Notes: generated from the letters alone by a model not told the origin. A DNA stretch of 64,000 nt from Sphagnum compactum (GCA_965153455.1 OZ234504.1:1240001-1304000); one strand, 5' to 3'; numbered from the stretch's first letter, positions 10,301 to 25,400 are shown. A program made the numbers and translations.

Positions 10301-13300
10301 GGGGCAAGAGAGTGGAAAACTCAAAGCAACAAATTGTGGATTTATATTAGTAATTAAGAGTGTTGATAAACCATCTTGGATAGAAGGCAAAAATCCAAGT
10401 TTTATATGCATTGCCCATCTTCAATATAACTTAAAGCTCCCTATTCAAACAATTTATCATGTCAAGTAAGTCCCTAGAATCTTCTCATGTAACCTTGGAT
10501 TGAGTGGTGACCCATCCTTGTCAAACACCTATATGTTTTCAAGAGAGAAAAAACTCTCTTTCAATATTGTAAAAGGATGCAAAGGGATTTTGTGGACAAG
10601 TGAAAACCCCTTCAAAAGCTTGGAACTTTCATAACAAAACATTGAAATCCAAGAAAGGCTGATTACTATCCCAACCACTCCATGAGTTCACCCAATCCAA
10701 GTCACTCGTGGAGGCAATACACTTGCAAATTAAGAACACTAAGAAGGGGAACGAGAAAAAAATTAAGGATGTGGCTCAAAACGGGAGCAAAAATGATTAA
10801 AAAATAAAGCAAAAAATGCACCTTCTAGCCTTAAATTTGATTACCCCCTTAAATGAAACCATCTATGAAGAACCACAATTTGAGTTAGTGATCTAGTCAC
10901 CTTTAGTTAGGTTCCCTTTGAAACCCAACATTTAGAAAAACTTATGTTTATCCAAACTTTCACAAAAGTTGAAGTGTTGAAAGAACCAAAGGAGGACTTT
11001 GAGACCCCTTCTTCCTTACTAAAAGGCTTAAAAAAGAACAAATGAGGATTGTATTCTTCAAAACTCCCCCTTTCTTTTTCATTAAACTAAACCATATCCC
11101 AATTTTGGAAGAGGATAATAAAATGAGAATATGGCATGTTTTGATCGAGGAGATGATGATAAATGAATTGCCATACTTTGTTCCAAAATAGGGGACTTCA
11201 GGCTAGCCTCCTTGTGGACATCAAAGGATGCATCCTTTGTGTAAATAGGCCAATCATGGGGTCCACCAATTACCTTGCAACCTAATAGTAATGTCAAATA
11301 TGGTAGTAAATTTTTTTAAAAATTTAACATTAATTACTACAATTGTATTACAACTATTAAAAATAAATTAAAAAAATCTTCATAAGATGAACTTTAAAAA
11401 TTCTTATTGGTGATAATTATGTTTGGTAGCATAATTATCTCATAGGATCAAAGATATTATTGTCATCATTGGAAAAAAAAAACAAGAAAACTGAATAACA
11501 CAAGTAGTGGTAATTATACCTTGTAATAAAATTATTGTTTAGATCTTATCACACAAAAAATCTAAAAGGTAAAATAAAGAAAAGGAAAAAATTATAGAGG
11601 TACCTCCTATTTATTACCATCCTTCTTTTTTTTCTTCATAACCATTTTCATGGCAATAAGTTATTTCTTCCCTTTTCCTTACACTACTTGCCTTCATGGC
11701 CTAAATACAACAACCTTGCACCCATTGTAAAATCATATAAGAAAGAAAAATAAATTAGAAAAAAATAGAGAGAAAAAAAAATAGAAAAAAAGAAATGGGT
11801 TCCCACACCCCCCCTTAAGTCCAAGTCCTCGCTATCCATTGTTAAAAGTTAGATGAACATCTTTTAAATCAATCCTTAAAATAAGCTCTACTTTAATGAC
11901 AATTAATTGGCCAACTAATCCGTTCTAGAATTAATTAAAATTAATTAATTAACTCTTTAACTATCACCTTATAGAAACTAGCTAAACCAATTAGTGTCAT
12001 CTTCAAAAGTGGTGGAGATAATAGGTGAACCTCCTATTGGTAATTTTTAAAATTAGCAAATTATCTTACTAGCCTACTTAAATAAATAAAGGTAGGATTT
12101 TACATTTTAACACCTAGGTTTGTCAAGTGGTATCAAAGATTAAATAACCATGTCCGTTCCCAAATTTATAATGAACTATAACCTAATGTACATTATTTAG
12201 CTCTCAATATAAAATGGGGGTTGAGAGCTCTAAGATGGGATAAGGACAAATTCACAAACGTGGATTCAAGGTGAAATCAACATGCACAAATTTTTTTAAA
12301 AGGATGGTTAGTGCAAATTAGAACCAAAATGATGCATGAACAAACCAAGGGCAAACCAACCTAGACATGGAAAGGAGTCACCACCTTATTTGCTATAATA
12401 TGTTTTGTGATCATTGGTAGGCTACATCAAAATGGCAAAAAATTTAGATCCCAATTTTTTTTAATTTTGTCAAATTATGAACTGTGCAATTTTGCAAGTT
12501 CATAACTCTTCAATACAAACTCTAATTTAGGAGCTCTCAAAAATAATACAACTCTTGAAGAGACCTTTCTAATGCCACATCACATGTTCAATTCGAAAAA
12601 CATTTTATCCTTATTTCTCATGTTTTAATGGTTAGGAGTCAAATTAATAATTTGATTCTTGATTATTTATTTGCCATAATGCCTAGCTCACAACTCCAAA
12701 CAAAAATGCAAGTTCACTTCCATGTGTATGATCCAAGACTATTTCAATCGTATATTTGAAACCCAATTTGCACCACTCCTATTACTTGCACTTTTGTCCC
12801 AAAAAGCTAGAATTATCTCAAGATTACATTTCCCAAAATGTTCCTCACATGGGAATGCCTATGACCCATTCCCTTGCACTTTGTCACATTTGTGAGAATG
12901 TGTCTGTATCCCAAGACATTATTTCAATCACATTCTCTCATGCCTTAATCTTGGGTCATGGGCCCAAGATTAAGGTCGTGACAAAAAAGGTCTTCCCATT
13001 GGATTTTAGTTGGCTTAGGTGGGAAAGGACCCATTTTGTGAACTATGCAAATCTCATGTCAAGATCCCTTGGCATTATTTAATTGTCTACCCACATGTAC
13101 TAATTTTGTGTGAGAGGATTTTCAAATGATTAAAACAATTGGGAATGCCTAGCAACTCCTTCAACACTTAGGATTACCTTTTGCTTGGTGAAATTCTCAA
13201 TCTCCCTTTTGAACTTGGAAGAGTCTTCTTTGGAGGTTCATTATGTAAGATTCTCTTCTCTTAGGCAATTGCTTGATATTATGTGTAGTTTCTTTTGGAC

Positions 13301-14700
13301 CTCCTTCGTTTGAACTCAGTGTACGTTGTTCTAATAGGATTGGGGTTTTTTACTCCAAGGAAAATGTTTGGATTAATTCTTGAAAGGCCACTATAGAAGA
13401 GTGTGCCTTGCCCCTTGATGAGCTCTTAAGAAAGATAGACGCAAGAGAGATCCCTTCACACAACGTATCATTGAGTAGGAATTCATCTCCCAATGGTGTC
13501 ACATGAACACTTTTTAACACTAGGATCTATCACATTAGTTCAAACATGTCCCCACCTTCAAGCACTTCTCGGCCTTGCACTTCTTTATTTTTTAGTAAAA
13601 GTGGTTACCCTCTCCCCCCGCCTCTCCCCCCCAAAGATAACTAACTCTATATGGTTAATGTGGTAACCACTAGTGAAGAATAGGGGATGTGAGCGGAGAG
13701 TCACCTAGATGCTTCTTTAGTGGGAGGTCTTTGCTTACAAGTGCATGAATTGCACATCTATGTCTTCAAGAAACATGTGCACTTTCAACATGACATTTTG
13801 CAGTTGCCCTCCCTCCAAAGGGACACACTCAAATGCTCGTTTGGTTCTCCACTTGGTTCTCAGCTCAATTCTCAAAATGAGAAAACATTGACACTTTTAC
13901 ATGTGAGAATCAAGGTGAGAATCGATCTCAGGTTCCCACATTAATGAGAACCGACCATGAGAATGGGTTCTTATATACATTGGAAGAACCCAACAGGTTC
14001 TCTCATAAAATTTACATTTGGATGTCAAAAACCCTTTGTTGCCAGTTGTTGCTGTTGCTCTTCATTTTTTACATTTTTTAATGCATGATTGATTACTTGC
14101 AACTTCTTATATACATATATTTCAGTTTTATGATTGAGCATCAGTTGTGAGCATTTCCATTCCAAGCAAGATCTTGCATTAATTAGCAGTAATTTTTTCC
14201 AGAACTGTCCACAATTGTGGTGAAAAGCTCCTCCAAAACAGAAAACTTCAATCGCAAAATGATGAACTCCTTCCTTTCAAAGCATCTCTAAATATGGTAA
14301 ATTATTTTCTTTAAAAACAGATATTTTGTGACTGTTCTTCTCATCTGGTGTTGCTGCTTTTCTCCACTGGTGAAGTAATTAACTTATTAATTAACTAAAA
14401 TTATTTAAAAATAATAATTAGTGAAATTTTTAATAACAAAATTGTGAAAACCAAATGTGAAAAACTGTCTGTTCTTGTATACGTGAGAACCACCCAATGT
14501 GAGAAGCAAGTGAGTTTGAAAACATTAAGAATCTTGATACCCTGATCAGTTCTCACCAGCTAATATATGTTATAGACTCGATCAAGTTCTCATAACATGA
14601 TGTAAGAACCAGAACCGACCAATTCTCGCAACATTGGTTTTAGATACTAGGCAAGTAGTTCAAACCGGACCCAGTGAACAAAGAAAACGTGAGCATTTGC
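7373..14700. other. Long intergenic stretch, no recognisable gene
   Basis: About 7.3 kb of AT-rich DNA without a supportable gene. Small items: a two-copy tandem unit AAAAGTGAACCACATTAACTT near 7740-7800; a TGGTATCAAAG primer-binding-site-like sequence at about 12129, which could mark a decayed LTR element; a 13-bp perfect hairpin at 12943-12975; and a GGTTCTC/GAGAACC-rich stretch at about 13830-14640 that may be an old inverted-repeat element. Open frames up to about 110 codons (for example 12756-13082) show no family signature. Confidence 0.4.
12943..12975. repeat. Perfect 13-bp stem hairpin
   Basis: CCTTAATCTTGGG (12943-12955) is followed after a 7-base loop by its exact reverse complement (12963-12975). 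No gene is recognised around it, so its role is unknown. Confidence 0.6.
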
Positions 14701-15013
14701 AACATGAAAAATAGTTGTTGGCAAGTTTGATATGGTTGTGCTTATGGACACGAAGATTTTGTGTTGTGGTACAATGGGAGCCCTGGCGTACTTACTAACA
14801 GGCTCCTTGACTGTCATGCTTGCTTTACAGACCTACTGCTCAAATGAAATTGGGGCGCAATAGGAGGCTAGACAAACCTATCTTGTGAACTTACAGTTGT
14901 GGCAGTGGAAAGTATTTCAGAGATTTCTGAGACCTCAGTTTCACTTGCACCCATGAGTTGCCTTCAGTCAGATTGCACATTTGTTGATCTCCACAATGGG
15001 TCACAACTTGCTC

Positions 15014-17040
15014 TCACAGCTGTCGTGCAGTTTGCCTCCTAGCAGGTCTGCATACGGGTTCTGCAGCAACTATCTCATTTGAGTGCCGAGAGCTTTCTTC
15101 AAGTAATTTGAGGCTTGCATTGATCACTTTCTGCATTATATGGCGAAGGTTTTGGCCATCATTTACATCTATGTTTGAGAGCTCTTCACTGTGATGCTGC
15201 AGCACACTTTCGAGTATATGTGGCTGGCTCAGAAAGCCTGGGTTATTCAGTGCTGCTTCATTCACTGCTGGACTGAGTTTTGAAGGATCCACAAGCCTCC
15301 ATAGCTGCTGCCTATCCTCTGAACTGCAATCTGTCCTCTTTGCCAACAGCTTCTCTATTGAAGCATAGGTTGTGTCATGTGATTGGCGACAGGAGGCTGG
15401 GAATGCCTGTAAGAGCCATCACAAAAATTTCACACAGAATGAAATGTCAGAGCAGACACATGTCAAGGGAACCCAACTGACACTCACACAAATGAATCCA
15501 ACGACCGCTCATACACAATGCACCTGTAGCATTCATTACCTTGAATAGAGACAGAAAAATGGCTGGAGCTATGGACCCAGTCTCTGCAAAATTCCACAAG
15601 AATCCATCGACTTCACCAGCTACCTCTTCCAGAGATTGCTGGTCAGGATCAGCCTCATCCACATAGTAGCTGATCATCGACATGAGTGTCTCAGGTCCGA
15701 ATCGGTAGCAGTGCAAATAATCATCTAGCTCGTCCAAGCTCACCCCAATCCTGTGTTCCAATACCTTCTTCACATCTGAAAGTCTCATCTACACATCATG
15801 AAGAGCAGTTCATTTTATTAGCACTCCTCTCCCACCATCCCACTTCAATATATTCCAACGTGGTAACTTGACAACCCTTTCCTGCCCCATTGAAGAAGAA
15901 TGCTCTGAAAGTGATGATACTACCTTCATGGCTCCATCAACCAGTGTCATCAGATGATCCACATGCTCAAGCAAGGTGCACCAGTACTGTGAAGAAAGCT
16001 CCATCCATGGCTGATTTTCAGGGGCCCCTGCAATAAGCATGCGGGATAAACAGAGAACCACCCAGCACCTTGCTCTGTCCGTTTGGCAATTGTCATCAAT
16101 TAGACTGTTCAACCAGCTCCGGACACTCCTACCCTGTCGGCACTTGAGATTCAGATTCACCTCTGCATCTACCAATGCATTGATGACCTCGGAGGCATAG
16201 CTGTCAGGTAAAGATGACATTTGCACCAGAATCTCTGTTGAAGTCTGGCAAGGGGAAGTCTGCTGATTTCCTGGAGTTCTACTTGCAAGAAACATAGGAG
16301 CTGTAAGGTGTTTTGTTTCTCCAAATGCCTTTGCACATGCTGCCACAATGACTTTCATGCACCTGATCTCCACATACTCATCCACAGGGGAACCGAGTCG
16401 ACGATAATGCCGAAGGAATGACACACTGGCTTGCCATTGTACAAAGATGTTGGCATACAGAAACTTCTTGGTGCTTTCCAGAACATCCACAACACCTAAA
16501 AATTCAGCTGCTGCACGAATGGCTGCAACATTCTGTATGGTGTAATTGTGTTTTACAAGGTAACAGAAATCGGCAATAGCAGAGAAGCCTTCTACACCAC
16601 CTGAAATTCACATCACAATGCAGCAATGTAAGAATATGCTTTGGCGTTCAAAACTTCACCTGAAGCATTGCGATTGACAAGGTACTACTACAGGGCCACC
16701 AGATGTTCCAATACTCAAACAGAAGAATAGAATGGAGGCATCCGAATTCTAGTGCAAAAGTTGTAACGGCCTGACAATAAATGTGGACAATGATGATGAT
16801 GACGGTACCTGGGAAATCAGAGATATTGATGATCCTGGTGCAACCATCCTTAGAGAGGGATGGTGACCCATTTGAGCTGCTGGGCAGGTTGCGAAAGTAA
16901 GCACTGGCATTCAAAAGTGGCAGCATATGAAGGCGGAATACATCTCCATTCACACAAACCTTAACGTCACTGAACTCGCCAGTCCGCCGCACTCTCTGTA
17001 GCCATGTACTAAACCCAGCTTCCTTCTTAGCCATCTGCAT
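15014..17040 (-). CDS. BTB/POZ-NPH3 domain protein
   Basis: A member of the plant NPH3 family, whose BTB domain links to CUL3 ubiquitin ligases in signalling at the plasma membrane; role here inferred from the family. Exons (minus): 17040-16809, 16600-15924, 15788-15540, 15406-15014. All introns are GT-AG and the model closes at 516 residues. The BTB domain (about residues 20-115) contains GEFSDVKVCVNGDVFRLHML and spans the exon 1/2 joint at ISDFPGGVEGF, which matches the family's DFPGGAEAF motif. The NPH3 domain (about 190-440) includes KKFLYANIFVQW, MRLSDVKKVLEHRIG and SRQSHDTTY-like residues where homologues have the AR..HDGLYRAID segment. The final exon is divergent and ends in an Arg-rich tail. 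A second ATG two codons downstream (17034) could be used. It is closer to atypical NPH3 members than to NPH3/RPT2 itself; I cannot name a subclade. Confidence 0.85.
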
Positions 17041-17720
17041 TTTCCCTCTCCTTCAGCCATGTTTGTACTGGGACCCTAATCCCATTCTTTGGTGCATCTT
17101 GTACAAAGGAGGAGGAGGAGGAGGAGGATGATGATGCATCCACCACCAAGCTTGACTGAGAGTGCCTCTTCAGCTCAGTTGCTCTACTCCACCTCTTTTC
17201 CTACACTTAGGACAACCTGGAGATCTAGCCACTCCATCAGATACCCAGTTCAAGCTGCCCACAAACCTTCACCACTAGGCTATTCTTGTCTTGATGGTGA
17301 TTCCAAGACCATCATCTTTCAAAACAAACGAACTACAAAGCTCCAAGCACCTGTTCCTTGAAAAACAAAAAAACACATGAACCCACAAAACCTCCTCCTG
17401 CTGCTGCTCCTTCCACCCTGCTTACTGTATTGTCACTAATCTGTCAACCAAGCTCCAAGAACTGGACCAAAAACTTTCTCTAGACCCAACAATCTCCTTC
17501 TCTTCTTCTTCTCCTTGTCTCTCTCTTCTGTTTCTCCATGCTGTTTGCCTCCTCCTCCTCCATCAACCCAGCACACCCAATAACACCCAATCCCAACTAC
17601 TCTCTTCTTCTATCTCTCGCTGCTGCTATAAACAATACTACCACCACCACCACCACCCGCCCGCCCGCCTATCTTTACCCTTTTCTCCAAAAACTCCCAA
17701 AACCTTAGACAAACTTCATG
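17041..17720 (-). promoter_or_regulatory. Probable leader/promoter of the NPH3 gene
   Basis: Upstream (right) of the NPH3 start the plus strand carries GGAGGA repeats (about 17107-17130), then a long run rich in CTT, CCT and CCA triplets, including ACCACC and CCCGCC runs near 17640-17670. On the coding strand these are GA-rich or GGT-rich tracts, a usual composition for plant 5' leaders. No TATA box could be fixed with confidence. Confidence 0.35.
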
Positions 17721-17944
17721 TTACCATCAAAGTGATGCTTTCTTTGCTTCCCCCATCAAACCCAACCCAAAAAAAAACAAAACACTCCCATTTTCTTCTT
17801 CTTCTTCTTCTTCTTCTCCTATCCTCCTCCTTGCTCTCTCCTTCCTGTATTGGCACTGTTGCTCATTCACTTGTCAATAACAAACAAAAGCATCAAAAAG
17901 CAAAAATGATGAAAGATGATCAACAAGTAGCAAGCAGCTCATGA

Positions 17945-20900
17945 CTCCTAAATGACTCTGCACCTCAGGGTTCAAGTTCATATCAGTTTGATGCTTGGAA
18001 TTTTTTTCTAACTTTCTTCTTACCAGTCTGTCTGGTCCTGGTATTAGGGTCGAAGGCTGATTTTTTGCTGACATATGGCAAAAGGTATATGCATGGATCT
18101 TGAGACTCAAATAGCCCTGGTATTACCTCAAGGCCCTACCAGGCAGTGCTGGTGTGAGATCTTTACTGCCTCAGGTCAGACTAGTCTTGCGAGTTCTTTG
18201 ATACCAGGACCAGTCTTTCCATTGGGCTGGTCTTGATGGAAAGCCACTGATGTAAGGCCTTGTTTCTTGTTGCATGGAAAGGTGCTGCTTTCGATTGGCG
18301 AGCTGCAACAAACATTGTTGGAAATATGTAATTAGTTAATGTCACGAACTTTAGGAACATGTTCCCATGAAAATAGATGTCACAGCTCTTGCATTTAGTC
18401 AATTGCTTGATCACAATATTGTGAGGTGATTGTGAGCACATATACATAGAAAAAATAATTGGAAAGTTGTTATGATCACAAAATCTCTCATCACAACAGC
18501 CTAATGGAAAGATTTTCAAATTGCGCAACACTGATTCAAGTGAGCAACAATTCAAAATAGCAAATGTTCAATGAAATTCTCAAATATTGAAACCACTTGA
18601 GGAGCACTGAGCTACCTCGTGGTTAGGGATAAGCTTGTAGCCAGAGTTACCGCCCGAAAAAACAAACATTGAGACCACCAACAGTTAAAGTAGGAAAAGT
18701 TGTATGAAGTTCTCAAAATATGAATCACCAACAATATCAAATAGGAAATGTTCCACCAAATTCTCAAAAACTATGAACCCATACAAAGTTCACAAGCAAT
18801 TTCAAATCATCAACAACTAAAATACAAATTGTTACATGAAGTTTCACCAAAAAATGAACTCAGATTTCATAACAACACCAGATGAATATTCCCTAACATG
18901 TAGGACCAAATGAAAACTACATCCTTTGTAGTCTTTCCTTTACATGCATAGCCAATGAACTGCGATAAAACCAAGTAGAAATGGTGATGCAAGCACACAC
19001 ATTTCTAGGGGATTCACTCTTGGTTTGTTGATCATTGTCATGTGTGCACACATACCAAAAAAAATACCATGTACATTGTAAAGGGTTTTTTAAAGCAAAA
19101 TTTATCTAGGTTGGTACCTTCCTTTATTTATTTTCAATTTGTGATGCTACCAAATTGGTGATCATCCACCAAAAGATCTAACCAAACAAAATTAGAGCAT
19201 CCTTCTATATATTTTTGCTACCTACTTGGACCTTGTAAACAAATATGAATTTTTTAATTTAATCTATTTTTGGAAATCTGGCAAATAAAAACCTGAAAAG
19301 CCTTTTTTTGGTGTCATTTTTCATTTTGAATTTCATCAAAAATATAGATGCTAATTGGCACTTCTTTTAAATCAAGGTCCTTTCTTCCCATATATGTCGC
19401 TTATACATAACATAGGAAATGTTATAATGTATGAATGTACTTATCAAGTATAACATAAAAGTTAAAATGTTTTTTAGTTGTTTGCAAACAAGTTTTCTAT
19501 GGAAGTTTTGATAAATTAAAGTTGTTTCTTATGTGATGTGCAAAGTGCAAATTTATCGCTAGAATCATAATATTTTACCCCTAGGTATACTTGTAAACAA
19601 AAACCATTTTTTTGCCCTATTAGTAAAATTTTACAAATTTTTCATCATGTCAACTATCTATGATCTATCAAGGAACTTGTCAAAAGTGTTAGTTTAAATG
19701 TTTAGTTAAGTTATAATTAGTTTATTGCTAAGTTGAATTAACATAAATGATTATGTTTTACTTTGGAATCAATTCAAATGTGCGCACGGTTTAAAGTATA
19801 TGGTGTTTGGGATAAAATCCCAAGCTATGGGATCCCAAATCATTTTTGGTAACTCTAGATCCCCTAAATAGTGTGTTTTGTTTTGCAAGTTTTCATATGT
19901 ATTTATACAAGTTTTTTTGGAGCATGAATTGTGTGTTATGTTTTCATTCTATATTTTGGGCTTGGATTCTTGCTTGTTGTAAACGAATCTTATTTTGAAT
20001 CATCAAAACTCATATCTAGTTGTTGATGTAAAACTAAATGTGTTTGTGTTGCATTGATTTTTTTGTTTTTGGGTTATATATTTTGCATGAGAATGTATGA
20101 GTAAATACTTTGGAGGTTCCGTTTTGCTTTGTCTCATTTATGATATTGAGATTATTTTCAGAAGACAAATCCTTACTATTTCATTACCTTCTACATAGAA
20201 TACTTCGTGATTACTACCTAAGTAGTTGCAGTAGAATTAGCAAATGTTAGTAGTTTTTTTGGAAGTAGAAATAACTTGCATATGTTTTCCATGGCATTGC
20301 CTTCATAAGAACGATAATGCTTGGGGATGACATTTTCACCCTTTTACATACAAGGTTCACTAAAAGGACACAATGGTGAAAGGAGTCAAAATTAAGCTCC
20401 ATCACCATCATTGTTGTGCATTGAAGAATTCAAAACCTTTTTTGCAATTCGGAGGTTCAACTCATTTTGGAGGTTTGGGCATTTTGGATTAGGCCTAGTT
20501 TTAAAGAAGTCTAAAAGGTTTTATTTGAACCTCCTCTTTTATTTTTCATTTTACTTTATTTTTCAAAAATTAAAGGTCAAGTTCATCCTACCCATAGTCA
20601 AATAGTGGTCTAATGACTAGATAATTTTATTATTAAAAATCCAAAAAAATTGGTGCCTATATTGGTTGGAAACATTGTCACATCATTTTACATTGTGATG
20701 TGAGGTTACATATTTGACTATAGTACAAAAAGATATTTATTTATTTATTTATATTTGAAAATGGGTCATAATGTGACATGTGAGATGAATGATGTCACAC
20801 AACAACCTGAATTTTTTTTTAAAGATGTTTTTGGATATTCACCATAATTGCATTTGGTGTTAGTTTGACATGATTATTGTGTCATTGGGTATTTGAAAAG

Positions 20901-22499
20901 AACAATACCCACATGGGAAATTTTAGCTTGTTTGGAGACAATTTTTTTGGGAAGGTTTCCTTTGCAAACATGGGAAAGTGGGGTGTGACATTAGTTTTTA
21001 CTAGGCTGTTGGCAAATCAATATTTGTGTTGGTGAGTCCACATACTTCCAACCCACATGTGGTGGAGTGTCATGCCATCAACCCCCCATGGAACGCCACA
21101 CCTTTTGAATTTTTGTTGTAATTTTCGAACATGAATTACAAAAGTGGGAATTTGGGTTCCATGAAAAAATTCATTCCCAATTTGTGTTGTTTAAGGGTTG
21201 CACTTGTGTTTCATTCTTTTTATTAGAATATTATGTATATGGCATTATAGTCTAAGGAATGTGAATAAATGTGTGACTTGACCAATAATCCAATAAGGTG
21301 CACAACCTACAAATCAATCATTCCCCACATTTGTGTATATTATACTGCAAAATCCTTGAGGTGAAAGGTTATGTGCATTCCCTTGCTTAAGTGGTTAATC
21401 CCAAGGGTTATAATTGATTCAATTAATAGCCGAAAGGGGACAACGTTACTGTCCAATTTGTTTTTGCATTGTAGGTCCATTTGACTTCATAATTTAAATT
21501 CCAACAAAAGGTGTGAATGTGTATTTGGGGAAATAGGTTGTAAACCAGTTTTGTTGTTACTATAAATGTTTTGGATTTAATCATTGGTTATCCCATTGTT
21601 TGTTTAAGGTGGTGAGATTGATTTGATGGCTAGTAAACCACATTTGTTGTATTCACAATGTGTTTAAGTTATAATGGCCTTGTGAAATGCTTTTGTGGAT
21701 GCAAGTGCCCTAAATTAGGGTTGGGTTATGTCACATGTTCAACATCCCAATTTAGGGATAAGGTTTGGTGACCTTAATTTACAATTAGGGTTCACCACAA
21801 AGTTAACATAAGGTATAAGGGATATTTTGAGGGGTACTAATGGGTAAAACAATCATAATCAAAGGAGCCACCCAAGTGAATGGACACTTTTTTTTATTGC
21901 GTTTTTGTATGTTTGAAAGATTATGAAGGGATGCATAATAGTTTGGATTATCATAATTATTTTTAAAATATTTTCCACTCACTGCAAAGTTTACATGCTC
22001 AAAGCTTAATTAACACAAATAAAAAATATTTTTGCATGTTCAAAGCACTCAAACCTTGAGAGTGGATAGTCCTTGTTTTTTTCAAACAACCTTTTTTCTA
22101 TTAAATGTGCACCATTCCTTTTGAAAATTGGAAAGGATTTTAACATTGATGATTAGAAGGGCAAAAGGACTTGAATTGATGATAATTGTTTTTATAACCC
22201 ATTTGAGCACATTTGGTTCAAAAGCGTTTTTTATTTTGAAAATTATGGATATTGAACATGTGGCTTTAACAAAAGTTGTTCATATAGAATCATAGAAAAC
22301 ATGAATGCATAATATACATGATATAAAATCAAATTGTAATAAAAATGTATTTATATCTAAAATGCAACGTTAAATGGAGTATTCAAAATATAAAATTCCA
22401 AGTTATAAACCAGCATAACAATGATAAATGCCATGTGCAATCCTTGGAAAAGGATTTTTACTTTGGCACCCATGGCTCCTTTGACCGTGATTACACCCC
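17945..22499. other. Intergenic, no gene recognised
   Basis: AT-rich DNA. 17990-18260 is enriched in CTGGT/ACCAG words resembling the stretch at 28550-28860. From about 19000 on it is mostly poly-T/poly-A interrupted sequence with no frames above about 65 codons. Confidence 0.4.
18540..18860. repeat. Degenerate tandem repeat, about four units
   Basis: Four imperfect units built on AAATAGGAAATGTTCAATGAA followed by TTCTCAAAATATGAA, each about 45 bases in variable spacing, start near 18548, 18685, 18745 and 18818. It looks like a decayed minisatellite. Confidence 0.45.
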
Positions 22500-25400
22500 A
22501 ATGGGTTTACCAAATGGGGAGTGAGGTTTAAACCACCCACATTGCCATCATTTACATATGGGGGATTCCTTATACTCAAATACAAGTTTATTTCCAAGTT
22601 TGATCACCACACCATTGTTGTGAACATGGAGGACATGTATGGATCACCAAAGGGCTTCATTGGTATTCAAAAGTGGTTCGCACCATCAAATTGGATGATT
22701 TTATTTAGGAGTTTGACAACTAATGTGATCTTCACCTATTCGCACCCCTCATGGGATGGAAGGGTTTATTCTAGCACCTAGAGGAGCCATTTATGGATGA
22801 TTATCACAAAATTAAGGATTCCAATGAGGTTCATATTGAAAAGTGTTGATTAAACTAGTTGCCCAACAATGTGTTTGTTATTGGAAGTATTATGTCCCAA
22901 AACTTGCTTCCATTTTAGATGTGATTGCAACAAATTTTAATAATGGCTTCACTAATGGGAGCAAGATTGCCAATGGCAATGGAACCATCGAAGTGAAATA
23001 ACCTTTAAGAGTGGTGGTATTGGTCCTTCCACTAGTATCCAAGGTTTGTTGTCAACATTAACCTAATTATGAAATTATTTCAAAAGTTGGGGAAGAATTA
23101 CTAGGGGGTCTAGATAGAAAAAATATGGAATTTATAAAAGTTCCAACATAAACCACATGAAAGTTCATGAAAGACCTATGCACGAATGCATAGGTTGATT
23201 ACAATGATGCAAGGCATTATTGAAGCCTAAGCAATCCAATTTTGGTATGGGATTCTAAACAAAGAACTTTGGTGTTGAATGTAGGATGTCATGTTATTTC
23301 AACTCACATAAACCCACTTTGGTGAATGTATTTTAATTGTCAGAACACATTGAAACGAACATGGTGCTAACATTCACGTTCAATAAGGATAACCCAAGGA
23401 ATTTTTTACCATCAATTCAATAGTCACAAGGTCAAACAAATAAGGTTGTGCCACAAAAAGGCAAGGGAAACAAATAAGAATTTTAGGTGGTTTTTCGTCA
23501 TATCCTATGGAACAAGGGGGAGAAAACAAATGTTAAAGGTGTGGTGGGTCACATCAAAAGTAGGATTGTCCCAATCCACCTCAAGCCACCACCTCCAACC
23601 TTAACCCCAATCAACATTGTAATGCATATGGGCATGATGTAGATTGTTGTTTCACATTGTACATGTAATTGTGACAAGGCCAATCACAAAACACCAATGT
23701 TGGTAAAGGCCAAGGTTTTGGGAAAGGCCAGAAGGGGAAAGGTATGGCCAATAGTGAGTTGTCCAACAAGCTAGTTTTAAGCCAATCCAACACCATGGAA
23801 GCCAAATTTGCACAATTGAAAGCCCTAGTTATGAACATGGTGGCCCAAGTGAAATCCAATGCATTTGGGTCAGTGAAGGTGAGGGGTCAAAAAGACACTT
23901 CATTTTCCAATTTAGATGTCGACCCAAAATATTTTTGTGGAGCCTAATTTCTAGGTTCAATGACCCTTATTGAGGTTATGTTAAATGTTTCAAAAAAACC
24001 ATCATGAAGGTAATCAAGTTAAGGTTTCCAAATCAATTAACATGTTTTCAACACCACACTAGTGACAAGATCCAACTTTAAAGCAAGTGTTCAAATGCCA
24101 AAACTACACGGTGTTGACAAGATGTTGGAGCTTCAATGCAGTGAAGCTTGTCACCAAGTTCGTCTTCCACAATCATTTGTGTTGACAAACAAGTTCCCAA
24201 CCCCATGGGGACATTGATTTTAAATGGTGTGTCAATTATGTCAAGGAGGGCCTTTAGTTCCATTATTATAAGAACTAAGGCACCAAATAATGTGTTGGGG
24301 GCGGAAACATTTTCACCAAACACCTTTTTTTTCTTCAATACATTAATAATTATTCCCCATATTCAATTAATGGTCATGTTTCACCTAATAGCCACATTAT
24401 GTGAAGGTGGGGAACACCAAAGATGGTGGTTATGCTCAGGAGGGACAATTAGTGTAAAGTTTGGGATCTACGTGCGTCAAATGACCATTTTTAGGGGGGA
24501 TATTAGATAATTGTCCAACCTATTTTTTATCACCCCATTATTATCTAATTTTTAATATATACATATTAAAACCACTTTATATTAATTATAATCCATTATT
24601 TCAAATTATTACATACCTTATATTATAATTAAATTGATTATTTGAAAAATTTATGTACCTTATTTTAAAACTAATTAACTTATAATTTTCACCCAACAAC
24701 TAATATATTACACCCTATATTTTTACTCACATATTTTTTATTTTTTTTAATTAGTGTGCCCCCCGAGTGGTTATGTTGGAGGACACTTCAATACCAATTA
24801 TAGTTCTTCAACGTGTTCCGAGGCCAATCGGACAAAAATGTCTGAGGTTCACTTAAAATCTTGACATGTGCAACTTTGACCAATTAAGGTTGTAAAATTT
24901 CATGTCCATCCCCCCATTGACCAAGCAATGGTTATTCCTAGCGTGGTGGTGGTGTGTAATGAGGATGGTGTATTTTAATTGAAGGTGGCATTGGCACATT
25001 GGTATTGACCCCAAAGGGCTATGCATGTTACATTTTATGACATATTAGTTGGAGGGGCGGCGCTATATCCCTTAAGGATCAATTACCTTGGATTCTTGGG
25101 AAAAAACCACACATTAAGGCCATGGAAAAAACCAATAAATTAACTATGTTAGTTGGATTTTCAAGCTTTCCCCATGGATTGGAATTGTTGGAGGGTAACA
25201 TATTCCATGATAAGGATGAATCCCCTTAATAATGAACTAACAATATCAACGGTAAGTAAGATGCCATTCATCAAAGAATTGGCATTGGATCTTATGCCAT
25301 CATGGGGCATGTTGTCAAAGTTGTAGGCATCAACAAGTCATTACATCCATTAGGTTTGGCACATTTTATTGTCACTAAGCTCATAATTACTCATGGATTC

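Noticed and set aside
12129-12142. TGGTATCAAAG resembling an initiator-Met tRNA primer-binding site
   Set aside because: Short match; no LTR pair, polypurine tract or coding remnant was found around it.
13830-14640. Possible inverted-repeat transposon rich in GGTTCTC/GAGAACC
   Set aside because: Ends only loosely complementary and no target duplication could be matched, so not called as an element.
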